64,000 bases of DNA from Terriglobia bacterium (GTDB taxonomy: Bacteria > Acidobacteriota > Terriglobia > Terriglobales > Acidobacteriaceae), in assembly GCA_020073165.1 (NCBI GenBank), contig JAIQFP010000008.1, positions 219,121 through 283,120 of the forward strand. Direction: 5' to 3'. Of the stretch, positions 17,075 to 25,853 are shown one piece after another. The first letter of the stretch is position 1; every line of letters starts with the position of its first letter. The notes beneath the pieces are model-generated. The model worked only from the letters and a program-made list of their open reading frames with translations, searched no databases and was not told the origin of the DNA. The position numbers and the translations under genes were made by a program.

Positions 17075-18337
17075 TCAGGCCGCAGCCAGGCGATGCCGAT
17101 CCCCAGCGAGTAGATCCTCCAGCACAGCGATGTAGGTTCTCGCTGTCTGCCGCCGGGAAAAGTGCTCCAGGATGTGTCGCCGGCCGTTGCGGCCAAGCAA
17201 CTCGCGCAGGTCTGCGTCGGCTGCCAGACACGTGATTGCCCGCATCAGATCACTCACATTCTCCGGCTCGACGAAGATTCCTGCCTGCGCTGCATCCAGT
17301 ATCTTGCGCGCCTGTCCGTCTACTCCCAGGATCACCGGCCGCGCGCACGACATGAACTCCAGCATCTTGGTGGGAATGACGGTCTTGAACAACTCCGTCT
17401 TCTTGAGCAACACCAGGCAGGCGTCGGAAGCGCGGATATAGGATGGAATCTTCTCCCGCGGCTGCTGGTCGACGAAACGCAGGTTGGTCAGGCCTCGGGA
17501 ACGCGCCAGTTCCTTAATGCGTTCCTTGTCGGCGCCTTCCCCCACCAACAGAAACAGGATCTCCGGCTTCGCGCTCTGCAGCCGGGCAGCCGCCTCCACC
17601 AGGGTTTCCAGGCCATGCGCCATCCCCATGGTACCGATGTAGCAAACTACGAACTTTCCCTCCGCACCCAGTTCATACCGCAGGTCACTGTCCGCCTGCG
17701 GGCTGAAAATGTCCGTCTCCACGCCATTCTCGACAATGGAAATCTTCTCCGGCGGCAGGTGCCAGCGCTCCACCAGGTGGTTCGCGAAGGCGGGCGTGAC
17801 CACAACCACACGACCGCACTTACGGTAAAGGAAGCCAGCAACCTTGGCCAGTGAACGATGCAGCAGTGATTCACGGCCGCCCATGCCCACTGCAGCCAGC
17901 GATTCCGGCCATAAGTCGCGCACTTCGAAAACCAGGGGCACATGCTTCCAGCGGGCGATCCACCAGCCGGAAAGACCCACCAACAACTGAGGTGAAGTTG
18001 CAATCACCACGTCGGGACGCTCCACAAAGAGCCCGGTACTCGCCGCCGAAACACAGAACGAACTGTAGTTCAGCATGCGCTCATGGGCCTTCCGGTTGGG
18101 AAAGGGCAGCAGCCAGGTGCGGACGACGTTCACCGCCTCCACTTCTTCCCGCATCACCAGGCGACGCAATCTGCGGCGATACTCCGCCGCTACGACTCCG
18201 GTGGGATGGTTGGGAAATCCGGTTAGAACTGTAACTTCGTGCCCATCCCGCGCCCAATGCCGCGACAATTCCGCCACGCGCGCGGCGGGCGCTCCCATCT
18301 CCGGCGGAAAGTACTGCGACACGTAGAGGATCTTCAC
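17075..18337 (-). CDS. GT4 glycosyltransferase (WbuB/WcaI-like)
   Basis: Cytosolic transferase of 420 residues. The N-terminal domain opens with MKILYVSQYFPPEMGAPA and HEVTVLTGFPNHP, characteristic of the WbuB (FucNAc transferase) group; the C-terminal nucleotide-sugar domain has FVVCYIGTMGMAHG and the PTKMLEFMSCARPVI loop. It is the last gene of the long minus-strand run, 7 bp after the C5-epimerase. WbuB relatives often use GlcNAc- or FucNAc-type donors, but the donor here cannot be fixed. Confidence 0.88.
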   Translation of the reverse strand: MKILYVSQYFPPEMGAPAARVAELSRHWARDGHEVTVLTGFPNHPTGVVAAEYRRRLRRLVMREEVEAVNVVRTWLLPFPNRKAHERMLNYSSFCVSAASTGLFVERPDVVIATSPQLLVGLSGWWIARWKHVPLVFEVRDLWPESLAAVGMGGRESLLHRSLAKVAGFLYRKCGRVVVVTPAFANHLVERWHLPPEKISIVENGVETDIFSPQADSDLRYELGAEGKFVVCYIGTMGMAHGLETLVEAAARLQSAKPEILFLLVGEGADKERIKELARSRGLTNLRFVDQQPREKIPSYIRASDACLVLLKKTELFKTVIPTKMLEFMSCARPVILGVDGQARKILDAAQAGIFVEPENVSDLMRAITCLAADADLRELLGRNGRRHILEHFSRRQTARTYIAVLEDLLAGDRHRLAAA

Positions 18338-18344
18338 CTGGCCC

Positions 18345-19325
18345 CTAGTAGTAACAAAGTTTGAATGCGCCTTTGTAGCACAACGCGCGTGTGCGCTTGG
18401 CGCGGCTGCGGCCGTAACTCTCCCACCGATTGGCGTAGCGCGCGAAAATCTCGTCGCCGGTCAAACGGTGCATGATGCGCAATTGCACTACGTGCAAGCG
18501 GTGATAGAAGGCACTCGCCACCATGGGCAGCGGCGTGCCGGCCTGCTCGTACAGTGACCAGAAGCCCAGATCGTAGGGATCAAGATTGTCTCGGAGCGTC
18601 TGCACTGCCTTTGCAAACAGGTTCCGGGCCGAGTCGTCTTTGCTCGCGAGATAGTAGTCGTACACTCCCCAGGCCGCCCACAGAAAGCCGTTCAGAATGT
18701 GAGTTGGCGGAGAAACGATGTACTCCTCAATCCAAACACCTCCGCGATCATCGGTAAAAATAACCCCGCCCTGGTCCGTGGACTTCAGGAAGCTCGCAAA
18801 AGCACGGTCGGCAGCTTCCAGATATGCCGGGTTGCCGGTTTCCCGATACGCGCGCACCAGTAGAGAAACTCCCTGCCCCTGCGCCAGTCCCGAGTACCAG
18901 GGAGCTTTCAGCGGAGTCCGGTACTCCCAGTCAAAGTGGTGGTTCCAAACCCAGACTCCAAACGGGTTCTGCTCCAAGTGTCCGCAGAGCCAGTTGCTGG
19001 CGGCAAGAAATTTCCGCTTGCGGTCCCCATCGTGGGTGCGCAGAAACAGGTTGTAGTTGCCCAGTCCCCACTGCGCGATCGCAATCGGGTTGTATTGCAA
19101 TCCGATGCGGCCGTGGTAATCGAGCATGGGAATGCCGGCGGAATCGTACTGCCCCTTGTAGTCCGCCTTCTCCGCGAACGTCATGTAATACTCGCCCAGT
19201 TCGTCGCGGCGAGCGTTGGGATTCACCTGCGGCGTCTCATGCCAGAACGTCAGCTGGCTCTGACCCGGCATCAGGTAGGCGACGAAGATGCGCCGGTAGT
19301 ATTGCAGGCGATGCGCAATTGACAT
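18345..19325 (-). CDS. D-glucuronyl C5-epimerase family protein
   Basis: Protein of 326 residues matching the C-terminal catalytic domain of heparan-type glucuronyl C5-epimerases, which convert D-glucuronic to L-iduronic acid within a polymer. Seen: GRIGLQYNPIAIAQWGLGNY, WYSGLAQGQGVSLL, the PPTHILNGFLWAAWGVYDYY block and Tyr-rich C-terminal motifs (FYHRLHVVQL). No signal peptide is evident, so it may act on lipid-linked oligosaccharide in the cytosol or be exported by another route. Neighbours are GT4 and an Asp-box protein in the same run. Family fit is good; the exact uronic acid is inferred. Confidence 0.82.
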   Translation of the reverse strand: MSIAHRLQYYRRIFVAYLMPGQSQLTFWHETPQVNPNARRDELGEYYMTFAEKADYKGQYDSAGIPMLDYHGRIGLQYNPIAIAQWGLGNYNLFLRTHDGDRKRKFLAASNWLCGHLEQNPFGVWVWNHHFDWEYRTPLKAPWYSGLAQGQGVSLLVRAYRETGNPAYLEAADRAFASFLKSTDQGGVIFTDDRGGVWIEEYIVSPPTHILNGFLWAAWGVYDYYLASKDDSARNLFAKAVQTLRDNLDPYDLGFWSLYEQAGTPLPMVASAFYHRLHVVQLRIMHRLTGDEIFARYANRWESYGRSRAKRTRALCYKGAFKLCYY

Positions 19326-19367
19326 GATGGAGATTGAGCGAACTATAGCACGAGAACAACGCTGCCC

Positions 19368-20453
19368 CTAGGTGACATTCACGTGCCACAAGCTGGTCTC
19401 CAGGTCGGCCTGCTCCACCGCGACCGTGCTGGTGGCGAGCAGACCGCTGGTGTTTCGCCCGTCGGGCAAGAAGGCGTTGCCGTACTGGAACAAGCCCATG
19501 GGCCAGGTATCTTTCCTGTAGACAAGCAGCCTTTGCCAGCGCGCACCATTCGCGGTCCCGTACACGCAGACTTCGCGGGAGACATTCGTCGGGCTCGGCT
19601 CCACCATCGTGGAAAAGAAAATCGCGTCCCCCACCCGGCAACCGTAGATGGACGAACTGCTCAGCTCCGCGAGTTCGCCAAGATTCCCCCTGCGGTCGAC
19701 GCGGTACACATGGTTCCTCTCGAAGGGAGTGTCGGAGGAGAAGTACACCCCGTCCGGCGCAGGAACCAGGGCCACGGCTCGCGTTTGCTGGTTGCCTGAC
19801 AAGACCACATCCACACTGCGGAAATCGCACGAGGCTCGCAGAATGCGGCACTCCGGACCGTTGTCACCGGTCAGTATCCATAAACAGTTGTCCCACTGGT
19901 CGTAAACAATGTTGTGAACGTGGCGAATCGCACCCTTGCGAAAGCTATAAGCCACGTTCCAGGTCGCGCCGCGGTCGCTCGACGCGTAGATGTGCACTGC
20001 ATCGCGCTGCGGATTGTCGAAATATTCTCCCCAGAAAACGTGATCACCTGGAGTAACGGCGATGTGCAAAGGGCGCGTACCCCGCGCCACTTTGTGCGTA
20101 ACGCGAAACTCTGCTTCGCCCGCAGCCAGGGTGAGGATCGCGCCCGGCACTCCGGCTACCAGTTCACCCGAAGCAAGGACGGCGAGAGTGTGAAAGCCGT
20201 CGCGAAACAGCCGGAACGTCAGCCGCGACCGGGAGCTTAGATTTCTCCACCAGGTGGGGTGGTATCGCGCCACCGCTTGCCATTCGACGCTGCCTGCACC
20301 CATCCTCGCCCGCAGCAGCGTGTAACCCTGCGAGGCGTACAGTATGTCATCGCACCAAGCTAGAGCGCGCATGCGTGGAAAAGCTGCCACGCGCGTCAGC
20401 GTCAATTCCTTCGCCTGGACGGGCGGCATCGCGGAGGCTCGCTCGGCTGCCAT
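19368..20453 (-). CDS. Asp-box (BNR-like) beta-propeller protein of the EPS locus
   Basis: Protein of 361 residues, not assigned to a named family. It carries one clear Asp-box (SSDRGATWNVAY, about residues 164-175), a motif found on propeller loops of sialidases, and several propeller-like strands (DDILYASQGYTLLRA, GVYFSSDTPFE, GDAIFFSTMV). No signal peptide was seen. It sits 6 bp after the carbamoyltransferase and 42 bp before the C5-epimerase, so a carbohydrate-related role is likely. It lacks a visible catalytic Tyr/Glu/Arg set, and may bind or modify the glycan. Confidence 0.6.
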   Translation of the reverse strand: MAAERASAMPPVQAKELTLTRVAAFPRMRALAWCDDILYASQGYTLLRARMGAGSVEWQAVARYHPTWWRNLSSRSRLTFRLFRDGFHTLAVLASGELVAGVPGAILTLAAGEAEFRVTHKVARGTRPLHIAVTPGDHVFWGEYFDNPQRDAVHIYASSDRGATWNVAYSFRKGAIRHVHNIVYDQWDNCLWILTGDNGPECRILRASCDFRSVDVVLSGNQQTRAVALVPAPDGVYFSSDTPFERNHVYRVDRRGNLGELAELSSSSIYGCRVGDAIFFSTMVEPSPTNVSREVCVYGTANGARWQRLLVYRKDTWPMGLFQYGNAFLPDGRNTSGLLATSTVAVEQADLETSLWHVNVT

Positions 20454-20459
20454 GCGGTC

Positions 20460-22193
20460 TCAGTTCTCCGACTTCAATGCCAGGAAGGGACCGATCGCCA
20501 GCACATCCATGCGCGTTCGCCGGAAGCAGTCGATAGCTTCCCCAGGCGCGCACACGATCGGCTCGTTTTCGTTGAAGCTGGTGTTCAGGATCACCGGAAT
20601 CCCGGTCTTGCGAAGAAACGCCTGGATCAGATCGTAGTACAGCGGGTTCTCATCGTGGCTCACCGTCTGCAGCCGGCCGGTATCGTCCACGTGATTGACC
20701 GCGCAAAGCTGCTGGCGCTTCTCCGGACGGATCTTGTAAACGTGCAACATGAACGGCGACGGGTGGTCGTGCTCGAAGTATTCGTTCTGACGCTCAGCCA
20801 GGATCGAAGGCGCAAACGGCCGAAACCATTCGCGGTGCTTGATGCGGGCATTGAGGATGTCCTTCATGTCGGGTCGGCCGGGATGCGCCACGATTGAGCG
20901 ATTGCCCAGCGCCCGCGGCCCCCATTCCATCCGCCCCTGGAACCAGCCCACGACGTTACCCGCAGCCACTTGGTCCGCTACAGCCTCCAGCAGGGGCTCA
21001 CGCTCCAGCCTGCGATAGCGCAAATTGGCTTTCTTTAAGTCGCTTTCAATCCGTCCATCGCAAAACTCAGGGCCGAGATAAGAATTCTGCATCACATACC
21101 GCCGCGGTTTCTTGAGCACTGAATGATAAGTGTGCAGCGCCGCCCCGATGGCCAGCCCTTCATCCCCCGCAGCCGGCTGGATCCATGTCCGGCGAAAAGG
21201 CGTCCGCGCAAACAGCTTTCCGTTGGCCACGCTGTTCAGCGCGCAGCCACCAGCCATCGCCAGGTCTTCCATCGGCACGCGCTGGTGCAGTTCGTTCAGC
21301 AGATGAAAGAAAACCTCCTCGAACTGATGCTGCATGGCATAAGCAAGATCCATGTCGCGTTGGGTGATCTCGGCATGTGGCTCGCGGGGCTCGCCGAACA
21401 GTTTCACCATGCGGTCAGAGAAATGCCTCGCCAGGCGTACGGTCCCGTCCGGCAGCACTTGCATCCCCTGATTGCTGCCCAGCGGTCTGAAGTAATTGAG
21501 ATCAAGCCGAAAATTGCCGTTCCGCAAGCCCACGACGTCACCCAGTTGCCTGCAATAGGTCGGCTTGCCGTAGGGCGCCAGCCCCATCACCTTGCCCTCA
21601 TCGCCATATTTCTTGTAGCCGATGAACTCGCACACCATGGTGTAGAAGCTGCCCAGCGAGTGCGGCAGAAAAACCCGGTCGAGAATCTCGATGTCATTGC
21701 CTTCGCACCGCGCCATCATGGTGGAGACGAAGTCGCCCGACCCGTCACAACTGAATCCCGCCGCCTTCTCCCAGGGCGAGCAGTAGTAGGCGCTGGCGAT
21801 GTGGGCAATGTGATGCTCGAGGCGATGCTCCCGGAATCGCAACTGTTCGGCGTCAACCTCCAGCGCATTCGCCAGCAGAGCACGCACGTCCCGCATCGCT
21901 TCCTTACGCTGGCGCAGGCGAATGAAATTCAAAATCTTCGCGGGATTGCCCAGCGCATACTGAACTTTCTTAGTGAGGTTGGCGTCGCTGTCCTGGCCGA
22001 CGGCGACGTGGTCAATGTCCGTAATCTTCGCGCCGACCGCTTCCAGACAAGCTTTCACCGCGAGCGCGGGAAACCCGCCAAAATGCTTGACCCGGTTCAG
22101 ACGCTCTTCGGCAATCGCGTAAACCACTTCGCCGTCCTGCACGATTGCGGCCGACGCATCCGCATGAAACATGTTGAGGCCCAGTATCAGCAT
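20460..22193 (-). CDS. O-carbamoyltransferase (NodU/CmcH/TobZ family)
   Basis: Cytosolic enzyme of 577 residues that transfers a carbamoyl group from carbamoyl phosphate (via carbamoyl-adenylate) to a hydroxyl of a sugar or similar acceptor. The N-terminal Kae1-like domain contains MLILGLNMFHADASAA and the metal histidines in EHHIAHIASAYY (127, 128, 131), plus AGGCALNSVANGK. The C-terminal YrdC-like domain has GPRALGNRSIVAHPGRPDM and EWFRPFAPSIL. Length is normal. In this locus it should O-carbamoylate a sugar unit. Confidence 0.93.
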   Translation of the reverse strand: MLILGLNMFHADASAAIVQDGEVVYAIAEERLNRVKHFGGFPALAVKACLEAVGAKITDIDHVAVGQDSDANLTKKVQYALGNPAKILNFIRLRQRKEAMRDVRALLANALEVDAEQLRFREHRLEHHIAHIASAYYCSPWEKAAGFSCDGSGDFVSTMMARCEGNDIEILDRVFLPHSLGSFYTMVCEFIGYKKYGDEGKVMGLAPYGKPTYCRQLGDVVGLRNGNFRLDLNYFRPLGSNQGMQVLPDGTVRLARHFSDRMVKLFGEPREPHAEITQRDMDLAYAMQHQFEEVFFHLLNELHQRVPMEDLAMAGGCALNSVANGKLFARTPFRRTWIQPAAGDEGLAIGAALHTYHSVLKKPRRYVMQNSYLGPEFCDGRIESDLKKANLRYRRLEREPLLEAVADQVAAGNVVGWFQGRMEWGPRALGNRSIVAHPGRPDMKDILNARIKHREWFRPFAPSILAERQNEYFEHDHPSPFMLHVYKIRPEKRQQLCAVNHVDDTGRLQTVSHDENPLYYDLIQAFLRKTGIPVILNTSFNENEPIVCAPGEAIDCFRRTRMDVLAIGPFLALKSEN

Positions 22194-22227
22194 GAACTGC
22201 AGTCTTGCCTTTCTGGAGTTGGAATCA

Positions 22228-24450
22228 TCACTCGCTGCGATGTCCGTAAGAAGTCGAGGTTGTCAGACTCGCCGCATCCACGGCTACAGGTTGTCCGGAC
22301 GCGCGAGAATCCACCACGCGCAACGTTGCCAGGGTGGAAGCCACAATCTCATCGAACGGGATGGGCGCTGCGCCCCCGCCGCAAATGGCGTTGGCAAACG
22401 CCGCCCACTCGCCGCGATGTCCCTTGTCCTGGCGCAACCGCGACCGGAATACCTGCTTGCGCCCGTGCCGCACCAGTTCCACCCTGCGGAAGTCCTCCAG
22501 CACCGCCACTGACCCACCCCCAAACACTTCCACGCGTTCCTTCGAATACGTCCGGTCTCCGTTGGCCAGATAGCTGATCGTGCCCTGCGAGCCATTGGCA
22601 AACTGGAGCGAGATGACAACGTTGTCGTCGCTGTACTGGCCACCGTTCGCCAGCGCGCGTGCCTGGACCTCGATCGGCGGCGCGCCTGCCAGGAAACTCA
22701 GGAAGTCCACGAAGTGGCAGACCTCGCCAAGAATGCGTCCCCCACCTTGCTCCGGATCATTCACCCAGTGGTCCGCAGGAATGTAGCCGGCATTCACCCG
22801 GTAATGCAGGGCCAGCGGTTCGCGAATCTGCTGAACAAACGACTTCATCTGTACCGCCATGGGCGCAAAGCGGCGATTGAACCCCACCATGAGCAACCGC
22901 CCGGCGGACGCCTGTTTGCTGTTGACCTGGACGATCTTGCGCAGCTCGTCTTCGCTTAGGCAAAGTGGCTTTTCGCAGAAGACATGCTTACCCGCATTCA
23001 GAGCAGCGATGACCTGGGTCGCATGCAAATGATGGCGGGTGGAGATCACCACCGTATTCACGCCCGCATCGCTGAGGATCTCGCTCTCCTCGGTGGCGCA
23101 ATAACGGAAACCAAATTTGTCCGCAGCATGGCGAGCGCTCGAACCGTTGGCCGCGCACACACCGAACAGATCCACCCCGCCAGTCTGCTTAATGACTGGC
23201 AACAGCGTGCTCATGGCAAAGCTGCCCGCACCCAGCACGCCGATGCGTACAGACTTTAGTGGGGCAGCAACCGCAGCGCTTTCCTTTGTTACCAGCTCCA
23301 GCCGCCTGCTTTCCTGCGGCTGCTCGGGATAGTTAATCAACACACCCAGAAAAGATCCCCCGGTTTTTCCCGTGATCAGATCGTAGGCGCCCTGGGCCCG
23401 CTCGATCAGGAAACGATGAGTGATGAGCGATTGCAAATCGAGCTTTCGCTCTGCCAAAAGCTGGAGAAAAGCCTCCATGTTGCGGGTCTCGGTCCAGCGC
23501 ACATACCCGATGGGGTAGTCGCGCCCCTTCTGCTCGTAAGCTATGTCATAGCGGCCCGGCCCATACGAACGTGAAATCCGGAAATCAAGCTCCTTCTCGT
23601 AATAGAGTTTGCGCTCCAGGCCCATGCCCACTGTGCCTACGGCCACCACCACGCCACGATCACGCGCCACTGCTGCAGCAAGGTTGACCGGATCGCTGCT
23701 TGGGGTCTCCGCCGTAATCAACACCGCATCTACACCCTGCCCGCCGGAGTGCTGCAAGCACACTTCGCGGAAGTCCACGCCGGAAGAACTGACGGCATCC
23801 GCGCCCATGCGGGAAGCCAAGTCGGCGCGCTCAGGAACGATATCCATTCCCAGCACCCGGCAGCCCGCAGCCTTCAGCACCTGCACCGTCAATTGGCCTA
23901 GCAAGCCCAGACCGATCACCGCCACCACGTCGCCTAGCTTTGCCTCGGCGGTGCGAATGCCATGCAGGACGACCGCGCCCACAGTGGTGAATGCGGCCTC
24001 GTCAAAGCTGATGGCAGAATCCGACGGAATCCTGGCAACCAGGAGGCGAGGCACGCACGCGACTTCCGCATGCAGGGCGTAACCCGCGCCCGCACACGCC
24101 ACGCGATCGCCCACCTCGATATCAGTGACGCCTTCCCCAACTGCCACCACCGTGCCTGCACTGCTGTAGCCGGGCGCGCTCGGCTGGTCGAGCCGGCTGC
24201 GTACCGCGTTCACCGCGGAAAACACTCCATCGCGGCGAACTTTGCCGATGACCTCGCGAACCAGGTCTGGCCGTGCCTGCGCCTTCTGCAGCAGATTCTT
24301 GCTGGCGAACTCGGACGACGCCCGCTCCGTGCCCGCCGAAACCAGCGATGCCGCAATTCGGACCAGGACGCATCCCGGCAGCAGCTTCGGCGCCGGCACT
24401 TCGATTACGCTGACTGCGCCGGTTCGAGCGTGTTGAAGAACCTGTTTCAT
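22228..24450 (-). CDS. Bi-domain oxidoreductase (zinc-type dehydrogenase + Gfo/Idh/MocA)
   Basis: Fusion of 740 residues. The N-terminal ~350 residues are a medium-chain dehydrogenase fold (GYSSAGTVVAVGEGV, VAVIGLGLLGQLTVQVLKAAG dinucleotide site). The C-terminal part from about 395 is a Gfo/Idh/MocA fold (RIGVLGAGSFAMSTLLP, the EKPLCLSEDEL motif). This fusion recurs in bacterial polysaccharide loci and is thought to oxidise or rearrange nucleotide sugars; its reaction is not established. Gap to the ligase gene is 5 bp. Confidence 0.9.
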   Translation of the reverse strand: MKQVLQHARTGAVSVIEVPAPKLLPGCVLVRIAASLVSAGTERASSEFASKNLLQKAQARPDLVREVIGKVRRDGVFSAVNAVRSRLDQPSAPGYSSAGTVVAVGEGVTDIEVGDRVACAGAGYALHAEVACVPRLLVARIPSDSAISFDEAAFTTVGAVVLHGIRTAEAKLGDVVAVIGLGLLGQLTVQVLKAAGCRVLGMDIVPERADLASRMGADAVSSSGVDFREVCLQHSGGQGVDAVLITAETPSSDPVNLAAAVARDRGVVVAVGTVGMGLERKLYYEKELDFRISRSYGPGRYDIAYEQKGRDYPIGYVRWTETRNMEAFLQLLAERKLDLQSLITHRFLIERAQGAYDLITGKTGGSFLGVLINYPEQPQESRRLELVTKESAAVAAPLKSVRIGVLGAGSFAMSTLLPVIKQTGGVDLFGVCAANGSSARHAADKFGFRYCATEESEILSDAGVNTVVISTRHHLHATQVIAALNAGKHVFCEKPLCLSEDELRKIVQVNSKQASAGRLLMVGFNRRFAPMAVQMKSFVQQIREPLALHYRVNAGYIPADHWVNDPEQGGGRILGEVCHFVDFLSFLAGAPPIEVQARALANGGQYSDDNVVISLQFANGSQGTISYLANGDRTYSKERVEVFGGGSVAVLEDFRRVELVRHGRKQVFRSRLRQDKGHRGEWAAFANAICGGGAAPIPFDEIVASTLATLRVVDSRASGQPVAVDAASLTTSTSYGHRSE

Positions 24451-24455
24451 CGGAC

Positions 24456-25853
24456 TCAGGCCGCACGCGGACTCAAACAGGAAACGACCGCGCGAAACTT
24501 GCCGTTGCGTTCTCTTTCAATCTCATCTACGTACTCAAAATCCACAGCCAGCGCCGGACTGATCCAAAGCTGAAACTGGCGACGGATCTGCTCTTCGTCT
24601 TTCTGGCTGTAAGCCGGCCGCCGCAACACCCGCACCACCACCCCTCCCAAATGCCGCTGCACGACCTGACTTTCGCGTACGTTCAGAGCGTCTTTGAAGA
24701 TGTAGTCGAAGCGCATGATGCGGGCGCCCTCGGGCGTTATCACGTAATCGTCCTTCCGTCCTTCGATCCGGAGCAAGACCCTGGACTGACGCCCGCAAGA
24801 GCAACCATCAGCCTCGCCTTGCCACACCCCGGCATCACCAACTTCATAACGTATGAATGGAAACGCCGGGCTGCTGAACCCCGTGCACAAAATGCTTCGC
24901 GCGGGATCGCCCGGATCCCGCTCGGCGCCTTCCAGAATTCCAAACTCGAAGTCCTCATGGTAAACGAGGTTTGGACAATGTGAAGCATTGCCGCACCCTT
25001 CTGAGCAACCATACTGATCGGTGAGCAGCGCTCCGGTGAACTCCGCAATGTCGCGGCGCTGAAAATCAAGAACGTTCTCGGCGCCGGTCACCACGGCGCG
25101 CGGACGCGAAGTGAGTTTGAGGCCAGCTTCGCGGGCGGTCAGGGCTAGCGCATGAATGATGGAAGGATATCCGGAATAAAACTCGAAACTGTGCGCGTTT
25201 AGAAATTCGACCACGCTGCCAATCTTCCAGGGGGTGAGGTGATGCATGTTGAGCAGAGCCTGCCGCATGGGCCGGTTCCATCTCCAGTACGGGGGCGATT
25301 GCTGCGCAAGAGGAACCACACGTTTACCCGTGAAGTTGGCATGCCAGGCGCCGGGCTGCAGCCCGAATCTTAACCGGTGCCGCCACCATACCGCCCACTG
25401 GAATGCAACCGAGTCTCGACTGACATAGAAGTGGAGAGCCTTGCCGGTGGTTCCGCTGGTGTGTTTGAAGATTACGTCGCGCGGCGAGACTCCGTCGGCC
25501 AGAAGCTGATCCAGGTTCTGGCGGACATCTTCCTTGGTCAGAATGGGCAGTTTTTCCAGATCGCGGCGTGAGCGAATGTCGTTGGGAGCGATCTTCAGCG
25601 CCTTCCAGCGATTCCGGTAATACGGAACGTGGTCGTAGGCATGGCGGATCAAGCCGCGGAGTTTTTCGTCCCGGTAGGCTTCGATCTCCGAGGCCGACCA
25701 CTTCTCGGAATCCATCAAGCTGCGCAAATATTGGTCGAACAGCTTTCCGAAGCGCGCGCGGGATTCTTTCTTGCCATAAACCCAGCATGCAGCGTTCTGC
25801 AGGAACACCGGCAGGCGCGGATAAATGTGCTCGTCCAGAACCGATTCGCTCAT
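24456..25853 (-). CDS. CapK/PaaK-type acyl-adenylate ligase family protein
   Basis: Protein of 465 residues in the phenylacetate-CoA ligase (CapK) superfamily. The ATP site KHTSGTTGKALHF is visible near residue 130, with TDQYGCSEGCG as the downstream adenylation motif and a C-terminal ERNGKFRAVV loop carrying the conserved lysine. CapK-type proteins are common in capsule loci, where they may activate an acid for amide or ester formation. It overlaps the DUF362 gene by 4 bp. The true substrate is unknown. Confidence 0.87.
   Translation of the reverse strand: MSESVLDEHIYPRLPVFLQNAACWVYGKKESRARFGKLFDQYLRSLMDSEKWSASEIEAYRDEKLRGLIRHAYDHVPYYRNRWKALKIAPNDIRSRRDLEKLPILTKEDVRQNLDQLLADGVSPRDVIFKHTSGTTGKALHFYVSRDSVAFQWAVWWRHRLRFGLQPGAWHANFTGKRVVPLAQQSPPYWRWNRPMRQALLNMHHLTPWKIGSVVEFLNAHSFEFYSGYPSIIHALALTAREAGLKLTSRPRAVVTGAENVLDFQRRDIAEFTGALLTDQYGCSEGCGNASHCPNLVYHEDFEFGILEGAERDPGDPARSILCTGFSSPAFPFIRYEVGDAGVWQGEADGCSCGRQSRVLLRIEGRKDDYVITPEGARIMRFDYIFKDALNVRESQVVQRHLGGVVVRVLRRPAYSQKDEEQIRRQFQLWISPALAVDFEYVDEIERERNGKFRAVVSCLSPRAA

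Noticed and set aside
21123..22577. Long open frame (484 codons) on the plus strand
   Set aside because: It is antisense to the carbamoyltransferase and the bi-domain oxidoreductase, has no recognisable motif, and is an effect of GC-rich codon use.
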